Of a DNA stretch of 64,000 nucleotides, positions 10,438 to 23,252 are shown in pieces. Source of the stretch: Acanthopleura granulata. Lineage: Eukaryota > Mollusca > Polyplacophora > Chitonida > Chitonidae. Below the pieces are notes generated by a model. It did no database searches. It worked only from the letters and a program-made list of their open reading frames with translations, and was not told the origin of the DNA. Position 1 is the stretch's first letter; each line of letters opens with the position of its first letter. Both the position numbers and the translations under genes were made by a program. The DNA is taken from contig JABBOT010000017.1 of NCBI GenBank assembly GCA_016165875.1, positions 2,124,186 through 2,188,185 of the forward strand, written 5' to 3'.

Positions 10438-13400
10438 TGGGTCTATCTTTGATATAAACAGGTTATTTTTCTACAACCTCATATTAAACAACCGTATAAA
10501 AAACGGGCTCAAGGGGGAATTGCTTGCTATAAATAACTTTGTATTAAGACAGCGAGGGTATGATTAGCAATGTTCATCTCTGGCAAGTTCAATCTCGGCC
10601 TTGGAGTATAGTCACAGCATTTATATTATGCTATAAATGGCACTGGCACGACGTTCAATAAACAGCCCGCTGGCTCCATTCCATTTAACGTTCTAACACG
10701 ACGGATGTAGAGGCAGACTTGTTTATGGCTGGAGGTAGGCGCATCTTCTTTGAGAAGTGTTTCATCTCGTCTTGACAGACGGCACATTCCACTGTACCAT
10801 ATTTAAGACCCGCACGAACATCACTCCCCCACAATCAATTTCTTAAAACTGCACAAAAACACTGCCAACGAAAGTGATGTTTTAATACACGGGCACACGC
10901 CCGGGGGCATGTGTTGAACACGAAAACCTTTATACGTTGAGTTACCGCTCTGATCAGGGAACACGTGGCTAAGTGACTGTGTTCGCCTTTTAGAGCATTG
11001 CCATTAGTTCCAAATGAAGGCCAGACATAACCTCAACGGTCGCTGTCCGCAAGTTGGCAATGTTCTACGCAATGTTCTCGGAAATCTACACTTGAGCGGA
11101 ACTGACCTCATTTCATTCCAAACTATCAATATAACACAGTGGCCGATAATTGCTCTTCTATACGTGTATATGTATGTATATGTGCCAGGGTTTACAATGA
11201 GTATTCCGACTGAATTTTATTAATTATTTTTTCAACAATTATCAGCTTTTTGTTTAAATCTGGGTGTCGAAACAGATCCTGAATCAGCTGTCAACCCTAA
11301 TGGCCTTTCCAATAGGAAACATTACCCGATCAATGTAATTTGGGGTAAAGCTGTATAATCATTTGTTGACTTTTCTCTTTACGATGATAAATTGTGGGCA
11401 AACTAGGAAAGTAATATCCATGTGTCAAGCAAGCAAAAGCGTAAAAATCGGCTTGTTCCGGATTCTCTACTGTGAGGTAATCACAACAGCGTTGAACAAC
11501 AACCACCAAAGAACTGAGAAGGTGTACAAAGTAAAAAGACTAGGACTGATCCAAGCAACGTTTAGAGTTTTATACCAGTCAGTTTCAAAAAGACTATAAT
11601 TATTATGGCAATTAACTGAACGCGACATTGGCGATAATCCTACGAGTTTAATATAGCAATTAATACGGTCATTTAGTTACTAAGACTTTCGTCGAGTTGG
11701 CAAGAAATTGAGACAACAGGCACACTGTTTCAACCACCGAAATTACGGTCATTCATAACGACTCAACATCATTCCCGGTGTCATATCCCGAAAATTTAGC
11801 ACGCAGTCGAGTCGCTTGGAAAAGCAACAATTTCGGCTTGATTTCGAATGATTTGTGAATTGGTTATGTTGTGGCTCGTATGCAATGTTGGTGCTAAATG
11901 GAGGCGGGAGAGAAGTTGACTGTGCTTATACTGTTGTGCCCTAATGACAGCTACATATGTCCGCGCCCATTTGTCCGTGAAAATACATTCGTTTTCACAA
12001 GCAACAAAATATCTACGTCGGTAGAGCAGCCAAATACCTGAGTACTAGTATATCAAATACAGTTTTTTTCCCATGTCACCTCTACCACTTTTTCGCGCCG
12101 GATGTATACAGGCTCTGATTCATTTTGAGATCAGATGCAAAGATACCATGCAAAGAAAGAAAATTGCACATTAAACAAAAAGCAAAAAAGTTTAATATGG
12201 AACCAATCACTGGTTTTCTTTTGGGGTTGGCAAGGGGGAGGGAGAAGATGGTCATTGCGCTATATTTACGTAAGTGTATCAGTTGTTTCAGTAAATGGAC
12301 ATATCTTTAGTTCTTTGTCGTTTTCTGAAGATGGGGGATACCACTAAAAAATCCTCACTTCAGACGAAAAAAGTTACTTGGATAAGAGTATATACAACGA
12401 ACACTGTGGATTGCGAAGTTAATGTCGACTATACACCAATAACTCTTTTGTGGTTGTTTGCTATAATACGAGCCGTTTGCTTTTCAATCGTTAAAACATG
12501 TGACGTGCTGGTTCCAACACGCACTAAGTTAAAAAGCAATCCGACTGGTATCGAAACAGACATTCGTATACCGGTCGTCAATCAAAATGAACTTTCCTGG
12601 TCAATTATAGCAAAGCCAGTTTCCAAAAACGGCAAATAACACGAACCACAAAAAAAACACCAAGAAAATATATAAAATATGGAAATTAGAACGGATTCAT
12701 GCAAAGAGAAGTAGTCAACCGTTTTCAATGACGGCGAATACAGGCAATGAATGTTCTAGGTGGATGAATAAAGTCATTTTCCAAATCGTGTACCATTTTA
12801 GTACATATGGTGTAGACAATAACATATGTATCTCAGTTGGGCTATGACTTTCAGCTGTTCATATACCCAACGTGGCGATCATACACAACAAGTGCACACC
12901 GCGTTGAATATACAACCATCAAACAGGTAAATACATTTCACAAAGATAATATGAAAACACGGATCCATTCCATAGATACAATTTGAAGTTTTACATACAA
13001 ATATTTGATAGTTGAAGTTCAATTGCAGTGTTATTTATCCTATGAATTGTTAACAGTAAGCTCCATGACTTATGCTGCACTAAATATTAGTTTTCTCATA
13101 TGACTGCTGTCATGGTGGTGGGACATAGGAAAAACGCTAATATTGAGATATTGTCAACGGAAATCGATATATCTATACACAGGGGTATACCATGGAGAAG
13201 AAAAAACATTCATATTTTGCATTACATTTTTTAATTTAAATCTATGCGACCAAATCAGGACAATAACCAGATAAAAGAATTACATTGGGAAAACATCTAC
13301 ACAAAAACCCCTTGTCAAAAGAAAACTGGTCTTCAAGTGTACATAGTACATTTTGTCGGAACAAAAAGAATGGGCCCCACCTTGCGGAAGAAAGCCTGTT

Positions 13401-15987
13401 CATTGGCAGGATTGTTGCCGGAAGTTTTTCGTGACAACAAATATTATACAATAGTAGTACATGTCAAGGAAGCAGTTTCATGCATTTCATATGTGGCTTT
13501 TCATAATGCATTTAGTAAACAAATGGATTTTTCTTCTTTCACAGAGTTTTTTTTTCCACCATAAACAAGGAGACAATTTGACACAGACAAGGCAATCAAG
13601 GCTCTAGAAATATAACATCATAATGGTAGAACCGACTCTTCAGCATACAATAGCGAAAATTTAACGACCGAACGTTTTCATGGACGTGGATTTGCTATTT
13701 CACAACGACGAAATGTTTTGACGAATACAAAAAAATCAAAGATCGATATTTTCACTCGCCCTTCCTGCTCGACAAAATATTAATCTTCTCGACGAAATAT
13801 CAGGCGGTATACCCACGAAACACGCTGGTATAACTTATAATATTCCGTCATGGAGAACCACTCAGTCAATGCGAAAACTGTTATCATCTACTGTGGTGCA
13901 TAGTGAATTTAAATGTTGAATGGTTGATGTGATTAACGAAAACTTGCAAATATTTTCCAGCAGCACCAATTACGTTTGACAGCTAGGGGTATCATGTAAT
14001 ACATGGGAAGGGTGCAGTCAAAATACCATCGTCAACATGTAAAAGATGATAGCTATCAGTGTTATATCAATGTAAAGAAATCAGATTTATAGAGTTTATT
14101 TCACATTCTACAGATGGTTTTCAATCAAAATTTGTATGTAATTCTACATGAAAATATTAAACTGTAATTAAAAATTATGTATGTATATATCCTTTATATT
14201 TGTACACATACCCCGCATGCTGGCTATATAGTGTGCGAATCCAACCACGAGGTTCTAGAGATTCTGGGTCAAACCCGATCAGGGACAGAAAACTTGTAAA
14301 TTCTCCCACCATCATCCTCCAGATGACCTTGATGGCAAGAAGCACCAAAACCGCTAGTGAAACGCAGCCTCATGTTGGTTAGCACTCCATGTCATCCACC
14401 AATATGGTGTAAAAAGGGGGTGTTCGTCTCATGTGAGAAAGTTTGCAAATATCTCGTCAACTTTGTCATTAAACCTGGGTACTCCGGTTTCCTTCTTCCA
14501 CAAAGCGAGCACCAGTCGGAAAGGTGAGAAATTCTTTAGCAACAGCAACTAAACGTACCCCCCACTGTTTACTTTATCTTTAAATCGGAATTTATGCATA
14601 CAAATTATTGAAGAAAGAAAAGATATGTGAATGATAGTATCTGTGTGCTTAGCGGTTAATTTGTGAGTATCATTTTCGACCTATTACCCGTTAACGTGAA
14701 TAATTACATAAAATAGTAATCAGTAATTGTCAGATACAAGGTCATATCTGTATGGTTAACCGAGCATTTGTGTCCATATTGAAAATCAATAGATAGTAAT
14801 AAGTGCTTATTTGAATAATCATTGGTGCCGAAATGCCGAATCTGTGAACAATTAACAGATAGATAGAACAATTGCGATGACAGGATTGAAAGATTTATTC
14901 ATACAGTCTCAGTTTTTTATTGGTTTGTAAATTGAATAAAAGAAACCTGTGACAATGTAATATGCGCTCCGTTGGGTATGGAATGTGCGTTTAACATTGC
15001 CAGTTGATTTCCGGTTAGTCTGTGTCGATAAAAGTATTTTCCTAAAGGGAAAAGAAGAACAAGCCCTTTCTTTTAGGGTCAGTCGGATGGGTATTAGATA
15101 GGCTAAGCCGGTCTTTGGAACCCGAAATCGGTCTACATCGATTCTGGATATTCAGTGTGACGCCTTGCTGCTTTCTGACCAGACGGTGCGCGAACGATTT
15201 AAGGCTCTGGCGGGGTAAGGAATATCAAACAATTACTCCGCTCGCCAGCAACTCTTCTGGCTGGCTAACAGGTTATTGTGTAGAAATCTTCTCGCTGCGA
15301 TTATCAGGAGTTTGACTATAGCTCCCGTACAAAACACCGCTCTCCCCCTGATAAACTGTTTGACAACACTCCTGTGACAGACTGAAGCCGGTCTCTTGAT
15401 GGCCAGATGCTGTGTTCAGTGAAGAGACGAATCGATCAGTATGGAGACTTGGGGCTGGCTCTTCTACATTCAGGTAGACGGGGCAATTTTGCCTCTGAAA
15501 GGAACTTCGACAGAAACAATGTTGACATAACTCGTTAGTGAACGAATGCCGGCATGAGTCTAATCATAGCAATATCAAAGGGCAAGGAACTCGGTCACAA
15601 TATACACCCGACTTCAGGATGTAAAATTCTTATGCTTAGAATCAATATGAGTAACATGTATGTGGCGTAACGTTGACCAAAATTGTTTTGCCTTAATTTG
15701 CTTAAAGTAAGAATTCCCCACTCCCACTCCTCGACCCCACAAATGGAATATGATTCTGTAGCAAACCAGTCCAGTACATGCTGAGATAGATTATATGGAA
15801 AATACTGATAAATGTTCTTCACCAATGACACCGAACCTGTGTTTTTTTCATCTACATGATCATGCCTGAATAGTTTTTGTCCACTTGTTAGTCCGGCGTC
15901 AAACGAAAACTACCGGACGAATGTGACGAGGGAAAGATGTAGCCCTATTGGCGAAAGACGTGATCCTGTTAACGAACACTAATCTCA
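10438..15987. other. Intergenic, no gene recognised
   Basis: About 5.5 kb, AT-rich. Open frames up to 114 codons (12295-12639, 13244-13564, plus strand) have no recognisable domain and AT-driven composition. A possible tRNA-like B box (GGGTCAAACCC, 14258-14268) suggests an old SINE remnant near 14.2-14.4 kb. Confidence 0.5.
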
Positions 15988-16152
15988 GGTACGTGGAAAC
16001 GCCTGCTAGCAAGCTGCCGATGGTCGTGGGTTACCTGGGCTCTGCATGGTTTCCTCCGACCATAACACTGGCTGCCGTCGTTTAAGTGAAATATTCTTCG
16101 GTACGGCGTAAAACGTCAATGGCATTTATAAATAAATAAATAAATAAATAAA
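15988..16152 (+). repeat. SINE, mollusc type, 5'-truncated
   Basis: Contains GCTGCCGATGGTCGTGGG, GGTTTCCTCCGACCATAA, TGGCTGCCGTCGTTTAAGTG, AAATATTCTTCGGTACGGCG and a (TAAA)n-type tail. The tRNA-like head is missing. Confidence 0.88.
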
Positions 16153-16594
16153 CAATTCTAAGCGACTACAAAAAGAAACGCGTCAACAAAAGACTTAGCA
16201 GGCACCCGGCATTGTGCATTAATAGCCCTAACACTGCACGTTCTGTTCTATTAATGTTGCATTTGCACGCACATGTACAACTGCATCCAATTACACGTCA
16301 GGATTAAAATATCGTGAAAACAGCATCGTTTAATACGTTGTGGAGGCGACAATAATTTCAAGAGCAAGGTTTACTGAAAAGTGTAAGTGAATTATTCATG
16401 AACACGACATTTTGGTCCTTACGAGTGTTTTAATCAAATTTTTGCCTGATAGTGCCGGTGCCGGCCGTACCTTCTCAGTACAATAATGAAAAGACCAAAC
16501 CAGAAAACAATACTTCACTTTGGAAGGAAGAATTTATATTCAAAAGCAAATTATTTTATATAAAGGATTGTGGTCACATTGGAAAAATTATATA

Positions 16595-17200
16595 AGCTGG
16601 AGACCTGGGTTAAATCCAGAGTCTGGTAATGCTCGAGACGTTATGTCTTGGTAACTGTATGCTTTGGCTCTCATCATACGAGAATATGCCAAAAACTGAT
16701 CCCGCATCAGTATACATGGATTTGCCGAGGCTTCATGTCTGGTGTCTCTGGCAATGGGTGTCCATCGGGGAATGGCTACGAAGTATTTGGCATTGAGACG
16801 ATGCGAAAAATAACGTGGAGAGGAAAGACAAATGCAATTGATGGCAATTGATTCGGTTTGAAAGCAAGATTCTATAGTGGGGTAAGCTACTACAGAACTC
16901 TGAATGGATGATCCTACGACCGGATGCAAGATCAGAGACTTCACATTTCTATTACCACTTGACAGCCAGCCCATGAATCGATTAGAGCACCATAAGCGGG
17001 ACACATCGACAAAAGCATCACTGGGCATGGCCATCCGTATAAACTGTCACTTTTCACTGACGATCATTTACCACCGTGTTCCGTGGTTACGCGGTTTGTT
17101 GTCGGAATGCCTCTGAAAACACTGACTGATTCTTTAAGCCGGAGTGTTGATCATTGAAGAGCGTTCATGGAACTGGTTTACACACTAGCCAATAACAGAG
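16595..17200. repeat. Possible old interspersed repeat with tRNA-like B box
   Basis: GGGTTAAATCCAG (16608-16620) looks like a B box. The following 500 bases (for example GGGGTAAGCTAC and GACAGCCAGCCCATGAA) resemble mollusc repeats I recall, but I see no second copy here. A 148-codon minus-strand frame (16588-17034) runs through it without recognisable features. Confidence 0.25.
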
Positions 17201-18414
17201 GCGTTGTGAGGGGGCAACAAAGAATGCTCTTTGGACCCAAAGCCTGGCTAACTCCAAGAGCCATTCAAAAACAACCTTTCAGCATCTCCATTAGAGCACA
17301 GTATCTTCTCATATGGTCTCGAGGACATGAATGTACATGGTCCCAATAGCACAATAAAGGCTCGAATGCTGCGAAAGGCTCAACACATAGAAGCACTGTA
17401 TCTGAGTGGTTTACTATGTTCTTGGGTAACGGAGGATGGGAAATTGTAGGTGGCAATCTACTGTGGTGGAGCGAAGCCACGAAAAGAAAATGAGATTAAT
17501 ATTTATGTGCTGTAGCGGACTTCAATAGCCGTGATATCAAATTTCAGTGGTCTGGCCAAATGGGTAAGTGAATGGGGGCAAAATGACATGAAATACTCCC
17601 GGTTGGATTAATCCGTATTTCACAACAGCTGAATGCCATTATAAGTTTTAATCTGAGCCTAATCGCATGCCCTATTACCGTTCAATGTCCAGCCGGCAGC
17701 TAAAGCGCTCCGTTTACCGTACCGGATATTGCGTTCCTCGTTCAAAGATTCAATCTTATTCCACCTAGATGGCAAATGATACCTTAATTCAGGCAGGGGA
17801 CTGTTTGTGTATTCAGACAACATCCGAGATGAAAATACAATGCAACCACAGGTGAGGCGAGTGGAAATATCCCTGGCAGCTGAGATCCGCGATAAACACA
17901 AGTGAACTAGTTATTTGACAAGGGACCATCATGACCGGAATTTCAAGGAATAGATTTAAGTCTCGCGTGCACATCCATATATAGGTGTTATAAATTGTAG
18001 ACGACGATGTGAAATGTGAAACGGCAATGTGAAATGGAAGCTATAATCCAACTCATCGACAGCTTGAAAGGAAACCCTCTAAATTTCTCGACTTCAAAGG
18101 CAGTGAGGTTTTTTTTTATCATTATCAAACAACAAAATGTTTTTCAAAAATAGAAACTAATTTCACATGCTGCAGAGAAAATGGCACGCTAACAACAGCT
18201 CTTCTACGTTTATCCTCTCGTGGTGTTGGTTAACAAAGATATCCCACGTTATTAATGCAATAGACTTTAATTGACACACGTGCCGTGTATTTCCTGTTCA
18301 ATATACGTTACCCACGGCCTCGCAAAAAGAGGAAATAGCCGGTATTCTAAGCACATCGCGGTCTGCGCTTGTGGTGGAAAAACGAGTCTAAAAATGGGAA
18401 GGATGTCATAACAT
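17201..18414. other. Intergenic, no gene recognised
   Basis: No repeat, exon or RNA recognised; a poly-T tract lies near 18110. Confidence 0.5.
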
Positions 18415-18850
18415 TAAATCAGTTAAACTCGTAATAACAACAGGGGTCATAAAATGGCACTCTCGCCACAAAACAACTCCGTTATGACACTGATGACAAA
18501 AGCAACCATAAAATCCGGTCCATATCACAAGATCAACTCAGGTAAACCCAAATCACATGCTTAAATCTCGTAAACTCATGATGACAACAAGGGCTACAAC
18601 ATGGGGCCCAACTCAGGTTAAGTTCAGGGAAACTCGTGCTGATAACTGGGGCCATAGAATAGGGTTCGTGTAAGAGGATCAGCTAAGATAAACTCATGAT
18701 GAGAAACAAAGCTTTACAAAATGGAGGACACAAAATCTCCATAAAAGAGGTTCAAACAGCGTAAATTCTGTATGACAAGAGAGAGGTCACAAATGCAAAA
18801 AGGAACAGCTCTGGTAAAGTGATAATGAAAACGCTGACTTTAAAACGCTG
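18415..18850 (+). repeat. Decayed minisatellite array, units about 55-80 bp
   Basis: Variants of AAACTCATGATGACAACA, then GGGGTCATAAAATGG, then AAGATCAACTCAGGT recur six or seven times in this order: AAACTCGTAATAACAACAGG (18424), ACACTGATGACAAAAGCAAC (18487), AAACTCATGATGACAACAAG (18572), AAACTCGTGCTGATAACTGG (18630), AAACTCATGATGAGAAACAA (18690), AATTCTGTATGACAAGAGAG (18764) and AAGTGATAATGAAAACGCTG (18816). Confidence 0.75.
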
Positions 18851-19529
18851 TCTATGCACTACGCCTAGGTGATACAGAAACGCAGTCATAATTTCCTAGT
18901 GCAGCGTTACTCTGTACCAAGATAGTGTCAAATGGGCCCAATTAATTTCCAATGCAATTCTCGTCGTTTTTGTTTAGGTACATTTCTCAGCCCTTTGTGT
19001 AGTGCCATGTAAACAAATGAGCGCGGCTAGCGACGTTCAATAATGGAGGGCGGCAGTTTCCATTGCGTTTTTTAACTTAATCTCTAATGCGTGTCTAAGT
19101 TATTTATTTCTCGTCTAATCTGTAGACGTACCGTAGGTGTAACCACTTCTATGCAATGCCTGTGCTGCTGTCAGCTTGATATTTTGTAGGTACTACGAAG
19201 ATTCGCATACGCTCAACAAATCAAACACAGGACGTTTTATCCGCTTAAAAGGATGTCTACAAGCGGTATCCCTTGGGACAGCCAGTTAAGAGAGATGGGA
19301 TGGAAGCCCTGTTTTCAAGAGCTGTTTTGAAAAGTCGAAGAGGCAGTGCGATTCACAACACGAACGATGTGAAGTGGTTCTAGTGACCGCGATGACAACG
19401 AATACTGACAAACATACACGTTGTCACGGGTATAATCTTCATCGATCTCATCCCATCCTTTGAAGGGCATGAAAGCCTGTCTCAGTTACAATCTTGAGGG
19501 CTGTTGGGTAATGTGTTTTCAGTATCTAC

Positions 19530-19531
<2 letters not shown>
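18851..19531. other. Intergenic, no gene recognised
   Basis: Nothing recognised. GGAGGGCGGCAG near 19045 is a small GC-richer patch. Confidence 0.5.

Positions 19532-19613
<82 letters not shown>
19532..19613. repeat. (TA)n microsatellite, about 41 units
   Basis: Perfect TA alternation for about 82 bases, the longest in the window and able to extrude as a cruciform. Confidence 0.97.
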
Positions 19614-19616
<3 letters not shown>

Positions 19617-20037
19617 GTCCATTGTTTCTACCAGCCTGTGTAATGACGCTTTGTGGGCAAATTGACAGCGTGAGCTCATGTATTTCAAGAGAACCACAGT
19701 GGTTTTCATCTTGGGCCCGAAGAGTCATCGTGGGTCGAAGGTATCCCTATTATTATCCCTGGGGAAAGTCGAAGTAAGTAGCATTTTCTTTCTTTGCGAC
19801 TGATACATGTACTTGTCTCATTTAAGGCGTTCCTCATTTAAGGTGACCGTGATGTCTGTGGGAGAACACCTAATGGATCGGGTTTAGTCGGAAAATAAGA
19901 AAAATAAGACATTGTTACAATTAGGCTTGGTTCGCTGAGACAACGAAACGAAAGCTCACTTGGCCGAAAGTACATTCCAGGCGAACTCGTAAGACATTTT
20001 TCACTTCTCTAGACTAAAAACACACTTAGAACCTGGT

Positions 20038-20066
<29 letters not shown>
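20038..20066. repeat. (TA)n microsatellite, about 14 units
   Basis: Perfect TA run followed by CACACA. Confidence 0.95.
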
Positions 20067-20073
<7 letters not shown>

Positions 20074-21180
20074 GACTGGTGTGTCACGCCACTGTGATGT
20101 AAAAATGCCGTTGTTATGAGAATAGAAGACACTGTCACCTTCCCTGGAAAATCGCTAATCTTTGGTTAGTTAATCAATACCGTTTCCATTCTTCTGTCAC
20201 TCATGCTAGAGACAACTGCATACCCATGAGCATCTAAAACATTTAGTATTATGTATCTTCAGGAGATCGAGGAATGATGCGGGTGAAAAGCGAAGCTATT
20301 CAGACGGACGATATCGTAAAAATGTGTCTGCAGCTGTCTATTATTGTACCACTGTCATATCGGCATTTACTGAGAACTCTAAACCGTGTTACGCCCGGTT
20401 TTTCATACTGAGATACTGTACAAATGTTGCTTGTCACAGAGATACAGTAATCAGGCGTTTAATACTTAAACATTACCAGTGGGAAAACAGCAAAAGATTC
20501 TGCTTTGTGGTGATCGATACAGAACAGGGGACATTTAGTGCTTAAACAATTACCAATAGGATAAGATCAAAATGTTTTGCTGCATGAAGGGCGACTGAGC
20601 TACTGGCCAGCCTCCTCAACACTGTGAGAATGACAAACGTAAATCTAAGCATCACAAGAGATATTCGTTAAGCGTTCGTCTAATGGGCGTTCCGGATCAG
20701 TAATGCCAAGTCCAAGCTTAGAAACAACGTACAAAATAATTCACCAGAATAGAAAGCAAGTATATCAGAAAGACGAACAGTGTCCCCTGAAAGAGAAGAA
20801 ACCAACAGTTTTCGGTGATGCCATCTACCACTGATTGCTGGTTGTATTAACGCTATACTCGATAACTTTGACTTACGTGATGCCAATCAGTTTTATAGGT
20901 CAAGAAAGCGTTATTACAAGTGCCAAGTTAACCACCTACTAGCATGACTATTGACAAGATGCTGACGAAATTCTTCTATGTGTGGCGGGCAACACTGGTG
21001 AAAATACGCACGGTTTTCAACGCGCTTTGAACTGCCCAAGCAGGCCGCCTGAACGTTGTTGGCCGCTTGTTGATACCACGGCCCCGTGCCGCGTAACAAG
21101 CGAGTGAATGAGCTAATTCCCTGTCCGAATCCGGGATGGAACACTCACATCACGTGTTCTGGCAACTCACTGATTGATTT
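20067..21180. other. Intergenic, no gene recognised
   Basis: Open frames of about 70 codons occur on both strands, none recognisable. Confidence 0.5.
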
Positions 21181-21350
21181 ATAGATATTTTTTTTATCTG
21201 ACTGGTATTTTATTCCGTAATCCACTATATTTCACTTATACGACGGCGGCCAGCATTAGTGGGGGGGGGGGAGAAAACGGGGTAGAGCCCAGAGGAAACC
21301 CACCGCCATCCGCAAATTGCTTGTGGGCCTTTCCATGCAGAGCCTGGATA
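21181..21350 (-). repeat. SINE, mollusc type, minus orientation
   Basis: Plus-strand reading: TATCTGACTGGTATTTTATT, ATTTCACTTATACGACGGCG, GCCAGCATTAGTG, an 11-G run (21261-21271), GGGTAGAGCCCAGAGGAAAC, CCATCCGCAAATTGCT. The reading matches the reverse complement of the family core. The head is missing. Confidence 0.88.
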
Positions 21351-21671
21351 ATCAATCAACCGTGGTGCGTGAATGATTAAAGTAATGCCTGTGTCGATAG
21401 GTACAGGAATTACTTGTATTAATTTTCCTTGACCGTATGATCAAGTAACCACTGAGGTGTAAGACTGTTCACGAGCATGGACAGTTTTAGAGTATTGGAT
21501 GTTGATGTCGATAGATTGATACAAGCGTTAATATAACGGCTGACAACAATTTTGTATTTATTTTTCATTGAAAGCACAGAAAATATCAAAATATGCGAGA
21601 CATGAATAAACACAGTCCCTTTCTTTTTCACTTACTGATCTTTCTTTACGCCGTAATTAAATTCCGCTTAG

Positions 21672-21770
21672 GTCCGCGCTGATCGAGCGGCCTAATTGCC
21701 CCCATGTTCAGAACACTTTCTGAGAAGGTCACTTGTTCGAAAATCCTGTCCTCTTACATGACGGGAATGT
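21672..21770 (+). repeat. tRNA-like SINE head fragment
   Basis: TGATCGAGCGGCCTAATTGC resembles a polymerase III A box, and TTGTTCGAAAATCC about 50 bases on resembles a B box. It does not fold into a clean tRNA, so I call it a SINE head or tRNA pseudogene rather than a tRNA gene. Confidence 0.4.
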
Positions 21771-21885
21771 ACTTCTCTAGAAGCAATCACAATAATTATG
21801 CTCGAAAAAGCAAAATGACACTAGCCCTAGATTATGCTCCGTCTTGACATGAACGAAGAAAAGAAATAATCACAGATTGTTTAGG

Positions 21886-21956
21886 TTCATGTCCCCCACC
21901 CCCCCAAAAAAAAACAGAGAAGGTGCAGCCCCCCCCCCCCATAAAACAGAGAAAAG
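21886..21956 (+). repeat. C-run / A-run low complexity with short duplication
   Basis: Two poly-C runs (one followed by poly-A) are each followed by an ACAGAGAA motif, so the block looks like a short slipped duplication. Confidence 0.7.
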
Positions 21957-22449
21957 TTGTTTACAATCCTACGGAATTGATTAATGTATTATCACAAAAT
22001 CATTATGAAACAAATGCGATGAACTTGGGCAAGGCTTATATGAAAGGAATTTATTACATGGATCATTATGATAAATATGCCATTGTTGTTGAACATGTAA
22101 TATAATGTATGCTCCCGGAAGATCGCATTAATGCATGAAATGAAATATGAAGCTCTGAGTAAGTACATTGCGCTTGAGCACATCTCGGACATAATGCTTC
22201 TGCAGGTGGAACAAACTTGTAGTGTGGAGTGACTTTGGCTGTATACAATATTTGCATGCATTCTAAGACCGACATCTTTGCTTTCAGCACCAATGAAATA
22301 GCCAGCAGTAATATCACACTGTAAGAAAATGCCTAACGTGTGACTGAGTCAGTGCCTAGCACATTAACTGCATGGAATCGCGCGAATAAAGCCGGTGGTA
22401 CTGCAAGTCTATTCATTATCTTATAATGGTATAAAAGCTAATGAAATCG

Positions 22450-23252
22450 ACAAAGCATCAAATTAGTTTCCGTGCTGTGTGCGCATGCGCGGTTCAAAGC
22501 TCGAGCGAAATTCGACCCTCTGAGCAGCGCCAAGAATAGTTAGCGTCTGAGCTGCACGCCTAATGGACAGGCCAAAAATGAAGACGGTTTTGTTCGACAG
22601 GCGAATAATTCCAGCCGCATTAGTATTGCAATGTTTAATACCCGGAAAGGTTTTCTGTTGCGAAGTCTTCCCAAAAGTCTGACCTTTCTTTTTTGTCGAG
22701 TGAAGCTCGATACAATTTCCTTGACAGGGTTCAAAAAATATCAACCTAAATCTGACTTGACGGCTATGCGTCACCTGCCGTATTATTTTCTTGAACATTT
22801 CTTCAAAAGCAGCTTCAACTCGACCGAATAAGGGTTTATTAAAGTGGGAAATGTTCTAGGCAGACTCTCTTTAAAACGCATGAGGTTTCTTTTTTCTTCT
22901 CTTGCGGTTTCAACGAGACCAAATTCGATACGCAGTGGAGGAAGGTTGGTGCGTGCTTTTCTGAGATTTGTTCATCTTTGCCCTTTGCGTCAAGAATGGT
23001 CTATCAGTCTAACAGCTCTACAAAGTCCTGGCAGAGTCACGCCTCGGTTTGATTGCCAAAAGCCGACGGCTGTAACGGTTATGAATCGCACATTTCCAGG
23101 AATTAAGTTTACAGGGGACCATGCCAATCTGACTAGCTGTACAGCTAGAGCCTTGCCTCCTGCCAGCACGTTCGCAAGAAAATTTTTTGTAAATTCCGTA
23201 ATGTTTCCGAAATTTGCCGATTTGGTAAAAGTGCGATCTAAAAACGAGTGAT
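22450..23252. other. GC-richer block with open frames on both strands, unidentified
   Basis: The plus strand is open for 135 codons (22844-23251) and the minus strand for 111 codons (22463-22798). Neither peptide is recognised: the plus frame is Arg/Ser-rich, the minus frame Lys/Arg/Gln-rich. Composition differs from the AT-rich flanks. It may be a transposon relic or a chance opening. A perfect 16-base palindrome lies at 23133-23148. Confidence 0.3.
23133..23148. repeat. Perfect 16-bp palindrome
   Basis: CTAGCTGTACAGCTAG reads the same on both strands. Confidence 0.95.

Noticed and set aside
16588..17034. 148-codon minus-strand frame
   Set aside because: Overlaps a probable old repeat with a B-box-like motif; the peptide is not recognised and the other strand is also partly open.
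19460..19777. 105-codon frame through the long TA tract
   Set aside because: Same artefact: the frame is an Ile-Tyr run from the microsatellite with short ends.
21672..21770. A tRNA gene
   Set aside because: A-box and B-box-like motifs are present, but I could not pair acceptor or anticodon stems; called a SINE head fragment.
22844..23251. 135-codon plus-strand frame
   Set aside because: No family recognised and no supporting splice sites; kept only as an unidentified block.
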